37,500 nt of DNA. Origin: Brevibacillus brevis (GTDB lineage Bacteria; Bacillota; Bacilli; Brevibacillales; Brevibacillaceae). This document shows positions 15,867 through 24,405 of the stretch, one piece after another (within the stretch, counting starts at the first letter, position 1; each line of letters starts with the position of its first letter). Where the stretch lies: NCBI RefSeq assembly GCF_900637055.1, contig NZ_LR134338.1, forward strand, positions 182,501-220,000, given 5' to 3'. The notes below the pieces were generated by a model. The model made no database searches. It saw nothing but the letters and a program-made list of their open reading frames with translations, and had not been told where the DNA came from. The position numbers were made by a program, and so were the translations under genes.

Positions 15867-16208
15867 TTGTTTGATAAAGATACCATTTATATCGTAGGCG
15901 ATGCACAGTCCTCTTCGAACAATCCGATTACACAGCAATTCAGTGCTTTTTTTATCGGATTGGTTGTCGATACTTCCAACGACAAGATCGTAGATGCGGC
16001 CTGCTCCTCCACGGTCCAACTGACGTCTGACTTTGCTCGGTCGATCTTTATCGGTCATTCAATTATGGCGTCGGAGGAAATTGGCGAAGAGATTCGCTTT
16101 CGGTATTTTGGATCTTCCCAAAAAACATTGATTGCAGCGTTTAAGGACGCGCAAAAGAAGTACAAACAAGCAGTTTCCACGAGAAATAAAGCCACAGTCA
16201 CCAAATGA
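15867..16208 (+). CDS. DUF3870 domain protein
   Basis: A 113-residue soluble protein that I place in the DUF3870 family from its opening (KDTIYIVGDAQSSSNNPIT) and the FFIGLVVDTSNDKIVDA segment with its conserved Cys in the next turn (ACSSTVQ). Function of the family is not established. The frame is open upstream to 15747, but TTG 15867 follows AAGTGGGG by eight bases and begins exactly where family members begin. It is transcribed alone, between its own promoter and terminator. Confidence 0.78.
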   Translation: MFDKDTIYIVGDAQSSSNNPITQQFSAFFIGLVVDTSNDKIVDAACSSTVQLTSDFARSIFIGHSIMASEEIGEEIRFRYFGSSQKTLIAAFKDAQKKYKQAVSTRNKATVTK

Positions 16209-16232
16209 ATACACCCGCTGCTTTATTTATTC

Positions 16233-16247
16233 GTATGCACGGCATAC
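16233..16247. repeat. Short perfect inverted repeat
   Basis: GTATGC and GCATAC flank three bases (ACG). The dyad lies between the DUF3870 stop and its terminator, so it is transcribed with that gene, or it may serve as a DNA operator. Too short to assign. Confidence 0.4.
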
Positions 16248-16256
16248 ACGTAAGTA

Positions 16257-16300
16257 AAACCCAGCAAATGCCATGATCACGCGCATTTGCTGGGTTTTTT
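16257..16300 (+). terminator. Rho-independent terminator after the DUF3870 gene
   Basis: A 15-base arm (16257-16271, containing CCCAGCAAATGC) pairs perfectly with 16283-16297, and the 3' arm runs into a TTTTTT tract. The A-run before the first arm could allow function on the other strand too, but no minus-strand gene ends here. Confidence 0.93.
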
Positions 16301-16344
16301 GCTTATTACGAGAGGTCAGTTTTTGATGAAAAGGAGGAGAGTCC

Positions 16345-17283
16345 TTGCTATCTTTTGTCTTCCGCAGATTTATCTCCATGATCGTGACGTTATGGCTCAT
16401 CATTACCCTCACCTTTTTCCTGATGCATGCCGTTCCAGGATCTCCTTTTGAAAGAGAAGGAAAGGCATTAGACCCAGCAGTGGAAGCTAACCTCAATGCC
16501 TACTACAACCTGGATAAGCCGCTACTGGTCCAATACGGGCTGTACTTACAAAAGCTGGTGCAATTTGACCTCGGGCCATCTCTTGCCAACAGTTCAGATA
16601 CTGTCAACAAAATGATCGCCCGTGGATTCCCCGTCTCTTTTCAACTCGGTCTGATTTCTGTCGTCTTTGCGATTGTCACCGGTATCGCGCTTGGTGTGAT
16701 CGCCGCACTACGGCATAACCGTCTCATTGATTACCTTGCCATGATTATTGCTGTTATCGGGATATCTGTTCCCAGCTTTGTTGTCGCTTCCTTATTAATC
16801 AAATATTTGGCGGTCGAATGGAAGCTGTTGCCGACCGCAACGTGGGGTACCTGGCAGCATGTGATTATGCCGGCGCTTGCATTGGCGTTTGGTCCAATTG
16901 CGATTATCGCTCGTTTGACTCGTACCAACATGCTGGAAGTGTTGACCCAGGAATACATTGAAACCGCTCGAGCAAAAGGGCTGTCTCCGGCGACGATCGT
17001 GTTGAAGCACGCACTGCGTAATGCGATTTTGCCTGTGGTCACGCTTTTAGGCGCACTAATTGCCAACGTTTTAACGGGAAGCTTTGTGATCGAAAAAATA
17101 TTTGCGATCCCTGGGATGGGGAAATACTTCGTCGCTGGCATTAATAACCGTGACTATTCCGTCATTATGGGAACGACTGTCTTCTATAGCACACTTTTGA
17201 TATTCCTGATGTTTGTCGTCGATGTACTGTACGGCATCATTGATCCACGAATTAAGCTGCATCGAAAGGAGAGCGAAGGATGA
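16345..17283 (+). CDS. Oligopeptide/dipeptide ABC transporter permease (OppB/DppB family)
   Basis: A 312-residue permease with six predicted spans. It has the N-terminal family signature (FRRFISMIVTLWLIITLTF, then GSPFE) and the EAA loop EYIETARAKGLSPATIVLKH, which contacts the ATPases. The start is TTG 16345 after AAGGAGGAGA. It is the first gene of a seven-gene cluster and overlaps the next permease as ATGA. Peptide length preference cannot be read from the sequence, but downstream murein-peptide enzymes suggest the substrate class. Confidence 0.93.
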   Translation: MLSFVFRRFISMIVTLWLIITLTFFLMHAVPGSPFEREGKALDPAVEANLNAYYNLDKPLLVQYGLYLQKLVQFDLGPSLANSSDTVNKMIARGFPVSFQLGLISVVFAIVTGIALGVIAALRHNRLIDYLAMIIAVIGISVPSFVVASLLIKYLAVEWKLLPTATWGTWQHVIMPALALAFGPIAIIARLTRTNMLEVLTQEYIETARAKGLSPATIVLKHALRNAILPVVTLLGALIANVLTGSFVIEKIFAIPGMGKYFVAGINNRDYSVIMGTTVFYSTLLIFLMFVVDVLYGIIDPRIKLHRKESEG

Positions 17284-18197
17284 TCGTTTCTGACGATTTA
17301 TTTATCCCCATGCGCAAAGACAACCTCAATGCGGAAGCGATTGTGCGACCTCAACTGACGTTTTGGCAAGAAGCTTGGCTTCGTCTGAGAGGAAACAAGC
17401 TGGCTCTGATGGGGGTGGTGGTGATTATCTTGCTTGGGGTTATGGCTACGATTGGACCGATGATCTCTGGTCATGAATACGCCAAACAGTCGATTATTAT
17501 GAAAAACAAGCCGCCATCTGAAGCGAACTGGTTTGGTACCGATGATTTTGGCCGTGATGTGTTCACTCGTGTTTGGTATGGTGCGCGCATTTCCCTGTTT
17601 GTCGGTTTGACAGCAGCACTTATCGATTTTTTCATTGGTGTCTTGTATGGAGGAATTGCCGGATATTTGGGCGGGCGAATCGATAATATCATGATGCGCT
17701 TCGTCGACATTTTGTACGGACTTCCTTATTTGTTGGTTGTGATTTTGCTGATGGTCGTCATGGGGCCAGGACTATTAACCATTATTATCGCGTTAAGTGC
17801 GACAGGCTGGATCGGGATGGCACGGACTGTGCGTGGTCAGGTCCTGCAAATGAAAAACTCGGAGTACGTACTGGCAGCAAAAACAATGGGGGCAAAGCCT
17901 TTCTACATCATTCGCAAACATCTGCTGCCCAACACAATTGGCATCATCATTGTCTATGTCACGTTATCTGTTCCATCTGCGATTTTTGCAGAAGCGTTTT
18001 TGAGCTTCCTCGGTCTCGGCATTCAGGCGCCAAAGGCTAGCTGGGGTGTGATGGCTAACGATGGGCTCTCTACAATTTTGTCCGGTCATTGGTGGCGACT
18101 CTTTTTCCCTGCTTTCTTAATCTCGCTGACGATGCTTGCGTTCAACGTGCTCGGTGACGGCTTGCGCGATGCGTTCGATCCGAAGTCAAGGAGGTAG
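17280..18197 (+). CDS. Oligopeptide/dipeptide ABC transporter permease (OppC/DppC family)
   Basis: A 305-residue partner permease with the OppC N-terminal domain (FWQEAWLRLRGNKLALMGV), six predicted spans, and the EAA loop EYVLAAKTMGAKPFYIIRKH. NWFGTDDFGRDVFTRVWYGA is the typical family motif after the first span. ATG 17280 overlaps the upstream stop. With the previous gene it forms the transmembrane channel. Confidence 0.94.
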   Translation: MIVSDDLFIPMRKDNLNAEAIVRPQLTFWQEAWLRLRGNKLALMGVVVIILLGVMATIGPMISGHEYAKQSIIMKNKPPSEANWFGTDDFGRDVFTRVWYGARISLFVGLTAALIDFFIGVLYGGIAGYLGGRIDNIMMRFVDILYGLPYLLVVILLMVVMGPGLLTIIIALSATGWIGMARTVRGQVLQMKNSEYVLAAKTMGAKPFYIIRKHLLPNTIGIIIVYVTLSVPSAIFAEAFLSFLGLGIQAPKASWGVMANDGLSTILSGHWWRLFFPAFLISLTMLAFNVLGDGLRDAFDPKSRR

Positions 18198-18202
18198 GCA
18201 AC

Positions 18203-19228
18203 ATGGATAAAATGGAAAAGCTGCTGGAAGTCAGTGGGCTTCGGGTCACATTTAAGACGCATGGCGGTGAAGTGAACGCCGTTCGGGACGTGAACTTTAC
18301 TTTGAACAAAGGGGAGACATTGGCGATTGTTGGTGAATCCGGATGTGGGAAGAGCGTGACTGCAAGGAGCATCATGCGTCTGATCCCGGAGCATATCGGA
18401 AAAATCGCGGGTGGAAGCATTCATTTTAAAGGGCAGGACCTGGCAAAGCTGCCGGAAAAGCAAATGCGTGAGCTGCGCGGGAAAGAAATCTCCATGATCT
18501 TTCAAGATGCGATGACGTCACTCAACCCTACCATTACCATTGGTGAGCAGATCATGGAAGGAATCATTCGCCATCAAAAGGTTGCAAGAAGCGAAGCCAA
18601 GCGGCAAGCGATTGAAATTCTCACCTTGGTCGGGATCGCCAATCCGGAAAGTCGTCTCAAGCAGTACCTCCATCAGTTCAGTGGCGGGATGCGCCAACGG
18701 ATCATGATTGCGATTGCGCTCGTATGTAAGCCGTCCATTCTGATTGCGGATGAACCTACGACAGCGTTGGATGTAACGATTCAGGCGCAAATCATCGAGC
18801 TGTTCAAAAGCATTCAGCTAAAGACGGGGGTCTCGATCATTATTATCACGCATGATTTGGGAGTCGTCGCCAAAATTGCGGATCGGGTCAACGTGATGTA
18901 TGCCGGAAAAGTGGTAGAGTCCGGACCTGTTCGCGACATTTTTTACAATCCACAGCATCCGTACACCAAAGGCTTGCTGGCGTCGATGCCTCGTTTGGAT
19001 GCAGATCGCTCAATTCCGTTGAGTCCCATACCTGGAACACCCCCGGATTTGTTCAGTCCGCCAATTGGCTGTGCATTCGCTGCGCGCTGCGACTACGCGT
19101 TGGAAGTATGTCGGAATTACCAGCCTGCGGAGACCCATGTCCATAGCAAACACGCGGTTTCCTGTTGGTTGCAGGACCCACGGGCGAAGAAATTGCTGGC
19201 GTCGATGCAACCGCCAACGGGGACCTGA
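18203..19228 (+). CDS. Oligopeptide/dipeptide ABC transporter ATPase (OppD/DppD family)
   Basis: A 341-residue ATPase. Walker A GESGCGKS is at residues 44-51, with signature FSGGMRQR, Walker B ILIADEPT and the switch His in ITHDLG. The C-terminal oligopeptide-transporter extension has the Cys-rich [14 protein letters not shown] segment typical of OppD/OppF. It follows the permease gene by five bases. The second ATPase is separated from it by three genes. Confidence 0.95.
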   Translation: MDKMEKLLEVSGLRVTFKTHGGEVNAVRDVNFTLNKGETLAIVGESGCGKSVTARSIMRLIPEHIGKIAGGSIHFKGQDLAKLPEKQMRELRGKEISMIFQDAMTSLNPTITIGEQIMEGIIRHQKVARSEAKRQAIEILTLVGIANPESRLKQYLHQFSGGMRQRIMIAIALVCKPSILIADEPTTALDVTIQAQIIELFKSIQLKTGVSIIIITHDLGVVAKIADRVNVMYAGKVVESGPVRDIFYNPQHPYTKGLLASMPRLDADRSIPLSPIPGTPPDLFSPPIGCAFAARCDYALEVCRNYQPAETHVHSKHAVSCWLQDPRAKKLLASMQPPTGT

Positions 19229-19271
19229 TTCATGGCTGTCGAGGGCAGTGGTCAAGCCCGGCTTCATTCGT

Positions 19272-19309
19272 GTAAAAGAGGGTGTCGTCTGACGGCGCTA
19301 TCCTTTTAC
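19272..19309 (+). promoter_or_regulatory. Intercistronic hairpin before the binding-protein gene
   Basis: GTAAAAG (19272-19278) pairs with CTTTTAC (19303-19309), and the stem continues through GGGT/ATCC-like pairs. No T-run follows, so it is more like an RNA-processing or stability element, as often found next to binding-protein genes that need more product than the permeases. Confidence 0.5.
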
Positions 19310-19345
19310 GTCATACAAAAACAAAAAAATAAGGGGGAAGAAACA

Positions 19346-21004
19346 GTGAAAAAACTATCAACATTGTTGCTGACGGCTACGCTGGGTGTGTCCATGCTCA
19401 TGGCTGGATGTACATCGGGTCAACCAGCTGCACCGAGTGAGCCTGCACCAGGTAACACGGCTCAGCCAAACGCTCCGACGCCGGGCGATCAAGCGGCAAA
19501 GCTCCTGTTGCTGAACAATATCAAGGAACCGACGTCATTGGACCCGCCGATTGGCTTCGATGAGCCGTCCTATAACATTTTGAACAACTTGATGGAAGGC
19601 TTGACTCGCTTGGACGAAAATCAAAAGCCTCAACCAGCGGCCGCTTCCGAGTGGACAATCTCCGAGGATGGCAAAACCTACACCTTTACCCTCCGTGACA
19701 ACAAATGGTCCAATGGTGAACCGGTAAAGGCTCAGGACTTCGAATTCGCGTGGAAACGCATGCTTGATCCTGCACTGGCATCTCCGGCAGCATCCCTCGC
19801 GTACATTATTGAGGGAGCGGAGGCATATAACAGCGGTAAAGGTCCGGCGGATGGCGTAAAAGTAAAAGCCGTGGACGACAAAACATTAGAGGTCGTTCTC
19901 GCTCAACCAGCTTCATGGACGCTCCTGTTGGCATCCAACCCAGCTTTCTTCCCTGTGCACAAAGCAACCGTTGAAAAAGATCCGAAATGGGCAGCAGAAG
20001 CCGCAAGCTTTGTTGGAAATGGACCATTCAAGCTGACAGAGTGGGCACATGACAGTGAACTGAAAATGATGAAGAGCGATACGTACTGGGATGCCGCAAA
20101 CGTAACTCTGCCTGGTGCCGTTTGGAAAATGATCGATGACGAGAATACCGAGTATCAAATGTTTACGAACGAAGAGCTGCACAGAACGACAACCGTTCCT
20201 GCAGACATGGCAGACCAATTGTTTAAAGAAGGCAAAGTATTCGTGCGTGACGGAGCAGGTACAGAGTTCTATCGTTTCAACGTAGCGAAGGAGCCATTTG
20301 ATAACGCCAATATTCGTAAAGCCTTTAGCTTGGCGATTGACCGTCAAACGCTGGTTGACCTGGTGCTGATGCGTCAGCAAAAACCGGGAACAGGCTTCGT
20401 ATCGTATGGTTTGCCTGATGCCAACGGTGAAGGACAATTCCGTGAAGTAGGCGGAGAATTGGTGAACTTCAACCCAGATGAAGCGAAGAAGCTCCTGGAA
20501 CAAGGAATGAAAGAAAAAGGCTACACAAAGCTGCCGGAGGTTACACTCACATACCGCAGCGGAACGGCTAACGAAAAAACGGCACAAGCCGCGCAAGAAA
20601 TGTGGAAGCAGACACTGGGCGTTGATGTGAAGCTGCAAAAAGTAGAAGGCAAAGTTTTGACGGACATGCAAAAGCAATTGCAGTATCAAATTGCTCGTTC
20701 TTCTTGGTTGCCTGACTTCGGTGATGCGATCAACTTCCTCGATATTTTCCAATCGAAGGCAGCAAGCAATCGTACGGGCTGGAGCAATGCGCAATTCGAC
20801 AAGCTGATCCAAGACGCATACAAGGAGCCAAACGATGCAAAACGTCTGAAGCTGCTGCATGATGCAGAAAAAATCTTGTTGGATGAAGCACCAATCGCAC
20901 CGCTTTATTTCTACAACACTTCCTTGCTCTCAAGCGAAAAAGTAAGTGGTGTACAAAGCTCTTCACTTAGCTACACAGACCTGAGAAAAGCTGTCGTGAA
21001 GTAA
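19346..21004 (+). CDS. Peptide-binding lipoprotein (OppA/DppA/MppA family)
   Basis: A 552-residue extracellular binding protein. A lipoprotein signal ends in LMAGC with Cys22 as the lipidated residue, followed by a Pro/Ala-rich linker of about 30 residues. The family 5 solute-binding fold then includes the ATEWTIS-like entry (AASEWTISEDGKTYTFTLR) and the RKAFSLAIDRQTLV segment. The start is GTG 19346 after AAGGGGGAAG; the open frame upstream to 19232 has no signal peptide in place. It captures peptides for the permeases encoded upstream. Confidence 0.95.
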   Translation: MKKLSTLLLTATLGVSMLMAGCTSGQPAAPSEPAPGNTAQPNAPTPGDQAAKLLLLNNIKEPTSLDPPIGFDEPSYNILNNLMEGLTRLDENQKPQPAAASEWTISEDGKTYTFTLRDNKWSNGEPVKAQDFEFAWKRMLDPALASPAASLAYIIEGAEAYNSGKGPADGVKVKAVDDKTLEVVLAQPASWTLLLASNPAFFPVHKATVEKDPKWAAEAASFVGNGPFKLTEWAHDSELKMMKSDTYWDAANVTLPGAVWKMIDDENTEYQMFTNEELHRTTTVPADMADQLFKEGKVFVRDGAGTEFYRFNVAKEPFDNANIRKAFSLAIDRQTLVDLVLMRQQKPGTGFVSYGLPDANGEGQFREVGGELVNFNPDEAKKLLEQGMKEKGYTKLPEVTLTYRSGTANEKTAQAAQEMWKQTLGVDVKLQKVEGKVLTDMQKQLQYQIARSSWLPDFGDAINFLDIFQSKAASNRTGWSNAQFDKLIQDAYKEPNDAKRLKLLHDAEKILLDEAPIAPLYFYNTSLLSSEKVSGVQSSSLSYTDLRKAVVK

Positions 21005-21017
21005 GAAAGAGTGAGTT

Positions 21018-21063
21018 GGGAGAAGTCATTTCAGGCGGATGGAATGACTCTCCCCCCTTTTTT
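21018..21063 (+). terminator. Terminator after the binding-protein gene
   Basis: An arm at 21018-21032 (GGGAGAAGTCATTTC) pairs with 21041-21054 with one bulged A and one G-T pair, followed by CCC and a TTTTTT tract. It separates the transport half from the enzyme half of the cluster. Confidence 0.85.
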
Positions 21064-21089
21064 GCTAGAATTTTTAATAGTGCTATAAT
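21062..21089 (+). promoter_or_regulatory. Sigma-A-type promoter for the epimerase gene
   Basis: TTGCTA (21062-21067) and a perfect TATAAT (21084-21089) are 16 bases apart. The -35 box overlaps the T-run of the preceding terminator. The epimerase start is about 65 bases downstream. Confidence 0.72.
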
Positions 21090-21155
21090 TTAGTATGTCT
21101 ATTAGAAAAAACACAGCTAAAGAAAGCACGAGTGCTGGAGAAGATGGAGGAAAAC

Positions 21156-22250
21156 ATGATTATTCAAGCCATCGAAGTAAAACGAATATCTGTTCCATTG
21201 AAAAAGCCTTTTAAAACGGCTTTGCGTACGGTGCATAGTCTGGAATCGATTCTGGTGAAAATCACCTGCGACAACGGTATGGTCGGGTGGGGCGAAGCTT
21301 CAGCTACTGTCGTCATTACCGGAGACAGCATCGAGAGTATCGAGTCGGCGATTATGAATACAATGAGACCTCAGCTCATCGGCTTGAATTTGCTTGCCTA
21401 TGAACGAGTTTTCCAAACCCTGCATCAATCCATGGTAGGAAATACGAGTGCGAAGGCAGCGGTAGACATTGCATTGTACGACCTCATTTCTCAGCGCGCA
21501 GGAATGCCGTTGTATCAATTCCTGGGTGGCTACCGTGACCAATTGGAGACTGACTATACCGTCAGCGTGAACTCCCCGAAAGAAATGGGCGAGGATGCGG
21601 CTGCCTATCTCAAGCAAGGCTTTCACGTATTGAAAATCAAGGTCGGCAAGGACAATATCGAGGATGACATTTTGCGCATTCAGGAAATTCGCAAATCCGT
21701 GGGCAATCAGGTGAAGATTCGTCTTGATGCCAACCAGGGATGGAATGTAAAAGAAGCGGTGCAATCCATTCGCAAAATGGAAGACATGGGTCTTGGTATC
21801 GAACTCATTGAGCAGCCTGTAAAAGCGCATGATCTGGAAGGCTTGAAGCGGGTAACAGATTCGGTCGATACGCCAATCATGGCTGACGAGAGTGTGTTTT
21901 CACCAGCGCAGGCCCTGCAGGTATTGCAAAACCGTGCGGCCGACATGATTAACATCAAGCTGATGAAAGCTGGCGGCATTTACAAAGCACAATTGATCAA
22001 CCAATTGGCTGAAGAGCACGGTATTCCATGCATGGTTGGCAGCATGATCGAATCGCGTCTGGCTGTATCAGCAGCAGCTCATTTTGCAGCCAGCAAGAAA
22101 AACATCACCCGCTTTGATTTCGATGCTCCGTTGATGCTTTTGTACGATGGCATAGAAGGTGGCGTAACATACGAAGGTCGCTTGATGCGCATGCCAGAAG
22201 AGTCTGGGCTCGGTATTCGTTCCGTCAGCCTGTGGGAGGGGGAGAACTAA
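21156..22250 (+). CDS. ykfB: L-Ala-D/L-Glu epimerase (enolase superfamily)
   Basis: A 364-residue enzyme that interconverts L-Ala-D-Glu and L-Ala-L-Glu, letting murein-derived dipeptides enter normal peptide metabolism. The full catalytic set of the B. subtilis family member is present at the same numbering: Lys160 and Lys162 (KIKVGK), metal ligands Asp191, Glu219 and Asp244, and Lys268 (INIKLMKAGG). ATG 21156 follows GGAGG and is preferred over the in-frame ATG at 21144 and TTG/CTG codons before it. It sits between the peptide transporter genes and an NlpC/P60 peptidase, matching the ykf genes of Bacillus. Confidence 0.93.
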   Translation: MIIQAIEVKRISVPLKKPFKTALRTVHSLESILVKITCDNGMVGWGEASATVVITGDSIESIESAIMNTMRPQLIGLNLLAYERVFQTLHQSMVGNTSAKAAVDIALYDLISQRAGMPLYQFLGGYRDQLETDYTVSVNSPKEMGEDAAAYLKQGFHVLKIKVGKDNIEDDILRIQEIRKSVGNQVKIRLDANQGWNVKEAVQSIRKMEDMGLGIELIEQPVKAHDLEGLKRVTDSVDTPIMADESVFSPAQALQVLQNRAADMINIKLMKAGGIYKAQLINQLAEEHGIPCMVGSMIESRLAVSAAAHFAASKKNITRFDFDAPLMLLYDGIEGGVTYEGRLMRMPEESGLGIRSVSLWEGEN

Positions 22251-22251
22251 G

Positions 22252-23169
22252 ATGAAATCTGCCATTGTTTCTGTCTCTGTCGCCACTGTGTGGACCAAGC
22301 CGGAGTCGCCGCGTGATATTGACCAAGTGGCACTCCACTCCCCGGTTGATGCACGAAGCTGGCTCGCTTCCCTTACTGTTGACGAGAAGCTTGGTTTTTA
22401 CGACAATAACGCGATTCAAACCCAAGCGCTGTACGGTACGCGCGTAGAGGTAGTGGAGGAGCAAGGGGAATGGTCACAAATTCTGATTCCTGATCAGACG
22501 ACGAACAAAAACACAACAGGCTATCCGGGCTGGGTTCCTTCTCGCCAGCTAGCACCGTGGTCAGATGCTTTTCAGGTACAGCAGGGCCAAAAGCTGGCGA
22601 TGGTCACGGCGGCGTTTACCCGTCTACATACAGCCGACAAAAAGCCAGACATCGAGCTTGCGTTTTTGACCAAACTGCCGCTGATTGAGGAAACCGCTGA
22701 CTGGGTAACGGTAGCGACACCGAACGGCACAGGACTTTTGCCAAAAGCAGATGTACAAATCGTGAAAGCAAACGAGCCCATTGAGCTGTCCGGCAATCGT
22801 GGAGAGGCAATCGTAGAAGCGGGCAAGCGATTTCTCAACCTGCATTATTTATGGGGCGGCATGTCCTCTTACGGGTATGACTGCTCAGGATTTGCGTACA
22901 ACATGCACCGTTCTGTCGGTCTCCAGATTCCGCGTGATGCATCTGATCAGGCAAAAGCCGGGCAGCTCGTGGAAAAAGAAGCTTTGCTTCCGGGCGATCT
23001 GCTGTTTTTTGCCCATGAAGAGGGGAAAGGCAGAGTTCATCATGTGGGTATTTACATGGGGAATGGTGAAATGATTCATTCTCCGGATTCGCGAAGTGCC
23101 ATCGAGATCGTCAAGCTGGATGGCTACAAGCTCGAAAAGGAACATTGCGTCTCCAGACGATATTGGTAA
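22252..23169 (+). CDS. ykfC: NlpC/P60 gamma-D-Glu-L-diamino acid endopeptidase (YkfC-like)
   Basis: A 305-residue peptidase with bacterial SH3-like domains over residues 1-175 and an NlpC/P60 domain from about 185. The catalytic residues are Cys211 (YDCSGF), His264 (HHVGIYMG) and His276 (MIHSPDS). No signal peptide is present, so it probably acts in the cytoplasm on imported murein peptides, cutting between D-Glu and the diamino acid. It starts one base after the epimerase stop, so the two act in sequence: cutting yields L-Ala-D-Glu, the epimerase substrate. Confidence 0.92.
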   Translation: MKSAIVSVSVATVWTKPESPRDIDQVALHSPVDARSWLASLTVDEKLGFYDNNAIQTQALYGTRVEVVEEQGEWSQILIPDQTTNKNTTGYPGWVPSRQLAPWSDAFQVQQGQKLAMVTAAFTRLHTADKKPDIELAFLTKLPLIEETADWVTVATPNGTGLLPKADVQIVKANEPIELSGNRGEAIVEAGKRFLNLHYLWGGMSSYGYDCSGFAYNMHRSVGLQIPRDASDQAKAGQLVEKEALLPGDLLFFAHEEGKGRVHHVGIYMGNGEMIHSPDSRSAIEIVKLDGYKLEKEHCVSRRYW

Positions 23170-23194
23170 ACGGATAACGGGGAGGAGTGGCCAG

Positions 23195-24154
23195 ATGCAA
23201 CGAAAGAAGCTGGTCCAGGTAAAGAACCTGACAAAAACCTTTACGTTGGGTAAAGGGCTCTCACTTACGGCAGCGGACAATGTTTCCTTCGATATATATG
23301 AGGGGGAAACATTTGGACTGGTAGGGGAATCTGGCTGCGGCAAATCGACTACAGGCCGTACAATCATCGGGTTGTATCAACCGACGACAGGAGAAGTCAT
23401 TTTTGATGGGCAAAACGTCCATCAGGCATCATCTGCTGAGCAGAGTAAGCTGACACGCCATATGCAAATGATTTTTCAGGACCCGTATGCTTCTCTGAAT
23501 CCCCGAATGAACATTGCGGAAATCATCTCGGAGGGCCTTCATCTTAATGGGCTATATAAAGGGAAGGAACGAATGAAACGTGTGATTGAGCTGTTGGAGA
23601 TGGTTGGTCTGCAAAAAGAGCATGCCAACCGTTTCCCGCATGAGTTCAGCGGTGGTCAGCGACAGCGGATAGGAATTGCTCGGGCGCTTGCCGTCAATCC
23701 TACCTTCATCATTGCCGATGAGCCGATTTCCGCACTTGATGTTTCGGTGCAGGCACAAGTCGTTAATTTAATGAAGAAACTACAGCAGGAACAAAAGCTG
23801 ACGTATTTGTTTATCGCGCATGATTTGGCGATGGTCAAGCACATCAGTGACCGTATTGGCGTCATGTACCTGGGCAATATGGTCGAGATGACTGCCAGTG
23901 AAATTCTTTACGAATCACCGAAGCATCCTTACACGCAGGCGTTGTTGTCGGCCATTCCTGTCCCCGATCCTGATTTGGAGAAAAGCCGTGAGCGCACCAT
24001 TATCGAAGGAGACGTTCCCAGCCCGATCAATCCACCTAGCGGCTGTGTGTTCCGTACGCGCTGTCCGGTAGCCAAAGCAGTATGCGCCGAAAAGAAGCCT
24101 ATCTGGCAAGAAGTGGACACCAACCACTTCGTCGCCTGTCACTTGTATCAGTAG
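23195..24154 (+). CDS. Oligopeptide/dipeptide ABC transporter ATPase (OppF/DppF family)
   Basis: A 319-residue second ATPase of the transporter. Walker A GESGCGKS is at 44-51, with signature FSGGQRQR, Walker B FIIADEPI, switch His in IAHDLAMV, and the C-terminal CVFRTRCPVAKAVC segment. ATG 23195 follows GGAGGAGTGG; an open frame from 23096 overlaps the peptidase gene and is not used. It is parted from the OppD-like gene by the binding protein and two enzymes, so the enzymes are built into the transporter cluster. Confidence 0.95.
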   Translation: MQRKKLVQVKNLTKTFTLGKGLSLTAADNVSFDIYEGETFGLVGESGCGKSTTGRTIIGLYQPTTGEVIFDGQNVHQASSAEQSKLTRHMQMIFQDPYASLNPRMNIAEIISEGLHLNGLYKGKERMKRVIELLEMVGLQKEHANRFPHEFSGGQRQRIGIARALAVNPTFIIADEPISALDVSVQAQVVNLMKKLQQEQKLTYLFIAHDLAMVKHISDRIGVMYLGNMVEMTASEILYESPKHPYTQALLSAIPVPDPDLEKSRERTIIEGDVPSPINPPSGCVFRTRCPVAKAVCAEKKPIWQEVDTNHFVACHLYQ

Positions 24155-24191
24155 TCTTCGATTTTATCAGAAGATTCGACATTGTCTTTTT

Positions 24192-24222
24192 GCCATCCTT
24201 GGTTAATGGGGATGGCTTTTTC
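24192..24222 (+). terminator. Terminator at the end of the peptide-uptake cluster
   Basis: GCCATCC (24192-24198) pairs with GGATGGC (24210-24216) around an 11-base loop and runs into TTTTTC. Confidence 0.88.
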
Positions 24223-24282
24223 TTCATAAACTTTTAACTCTATCGCATGAAAGGGCTTTCATCAACCGTTCTGAGAGGAGAA

Positions 24283-24300
24283 CTGTTAATATTCTGTTAA
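24283..24300 (-). promoter_or_regulatory. PhoP-box-like tandem repeat (minus orientation)
   Basis: CTGTTAA occurs twice, at 24283-24289 and 24294-24300, exactly 11 bases apart. Read on the minus strand this is TTAACA-N5-TTAACA, the B. subtilis PhoP-box pattern. It lies about 105 bases before the sigma-factor start. Only two repeats are present and the orientation points away from the gene, so assignment is tentative. Confidence 0.3.
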
Positions 24301-24405
24301 CTGGCAGGAATCAAACAGGTTTTGTCGAAATACGGATACAGTAAAACATTCCGTGACTCACCTACTTCATCGTGATCTTCCATTCCAGAGAAGTGAGGGT
24401 TGCAT

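Noticed and set aside
19913..20860. Minus-strand open frame of 315 codons opposite the binding-protein gene
   Set aside because: Shadow of a well-supported gene; no family likeness and no start signals.
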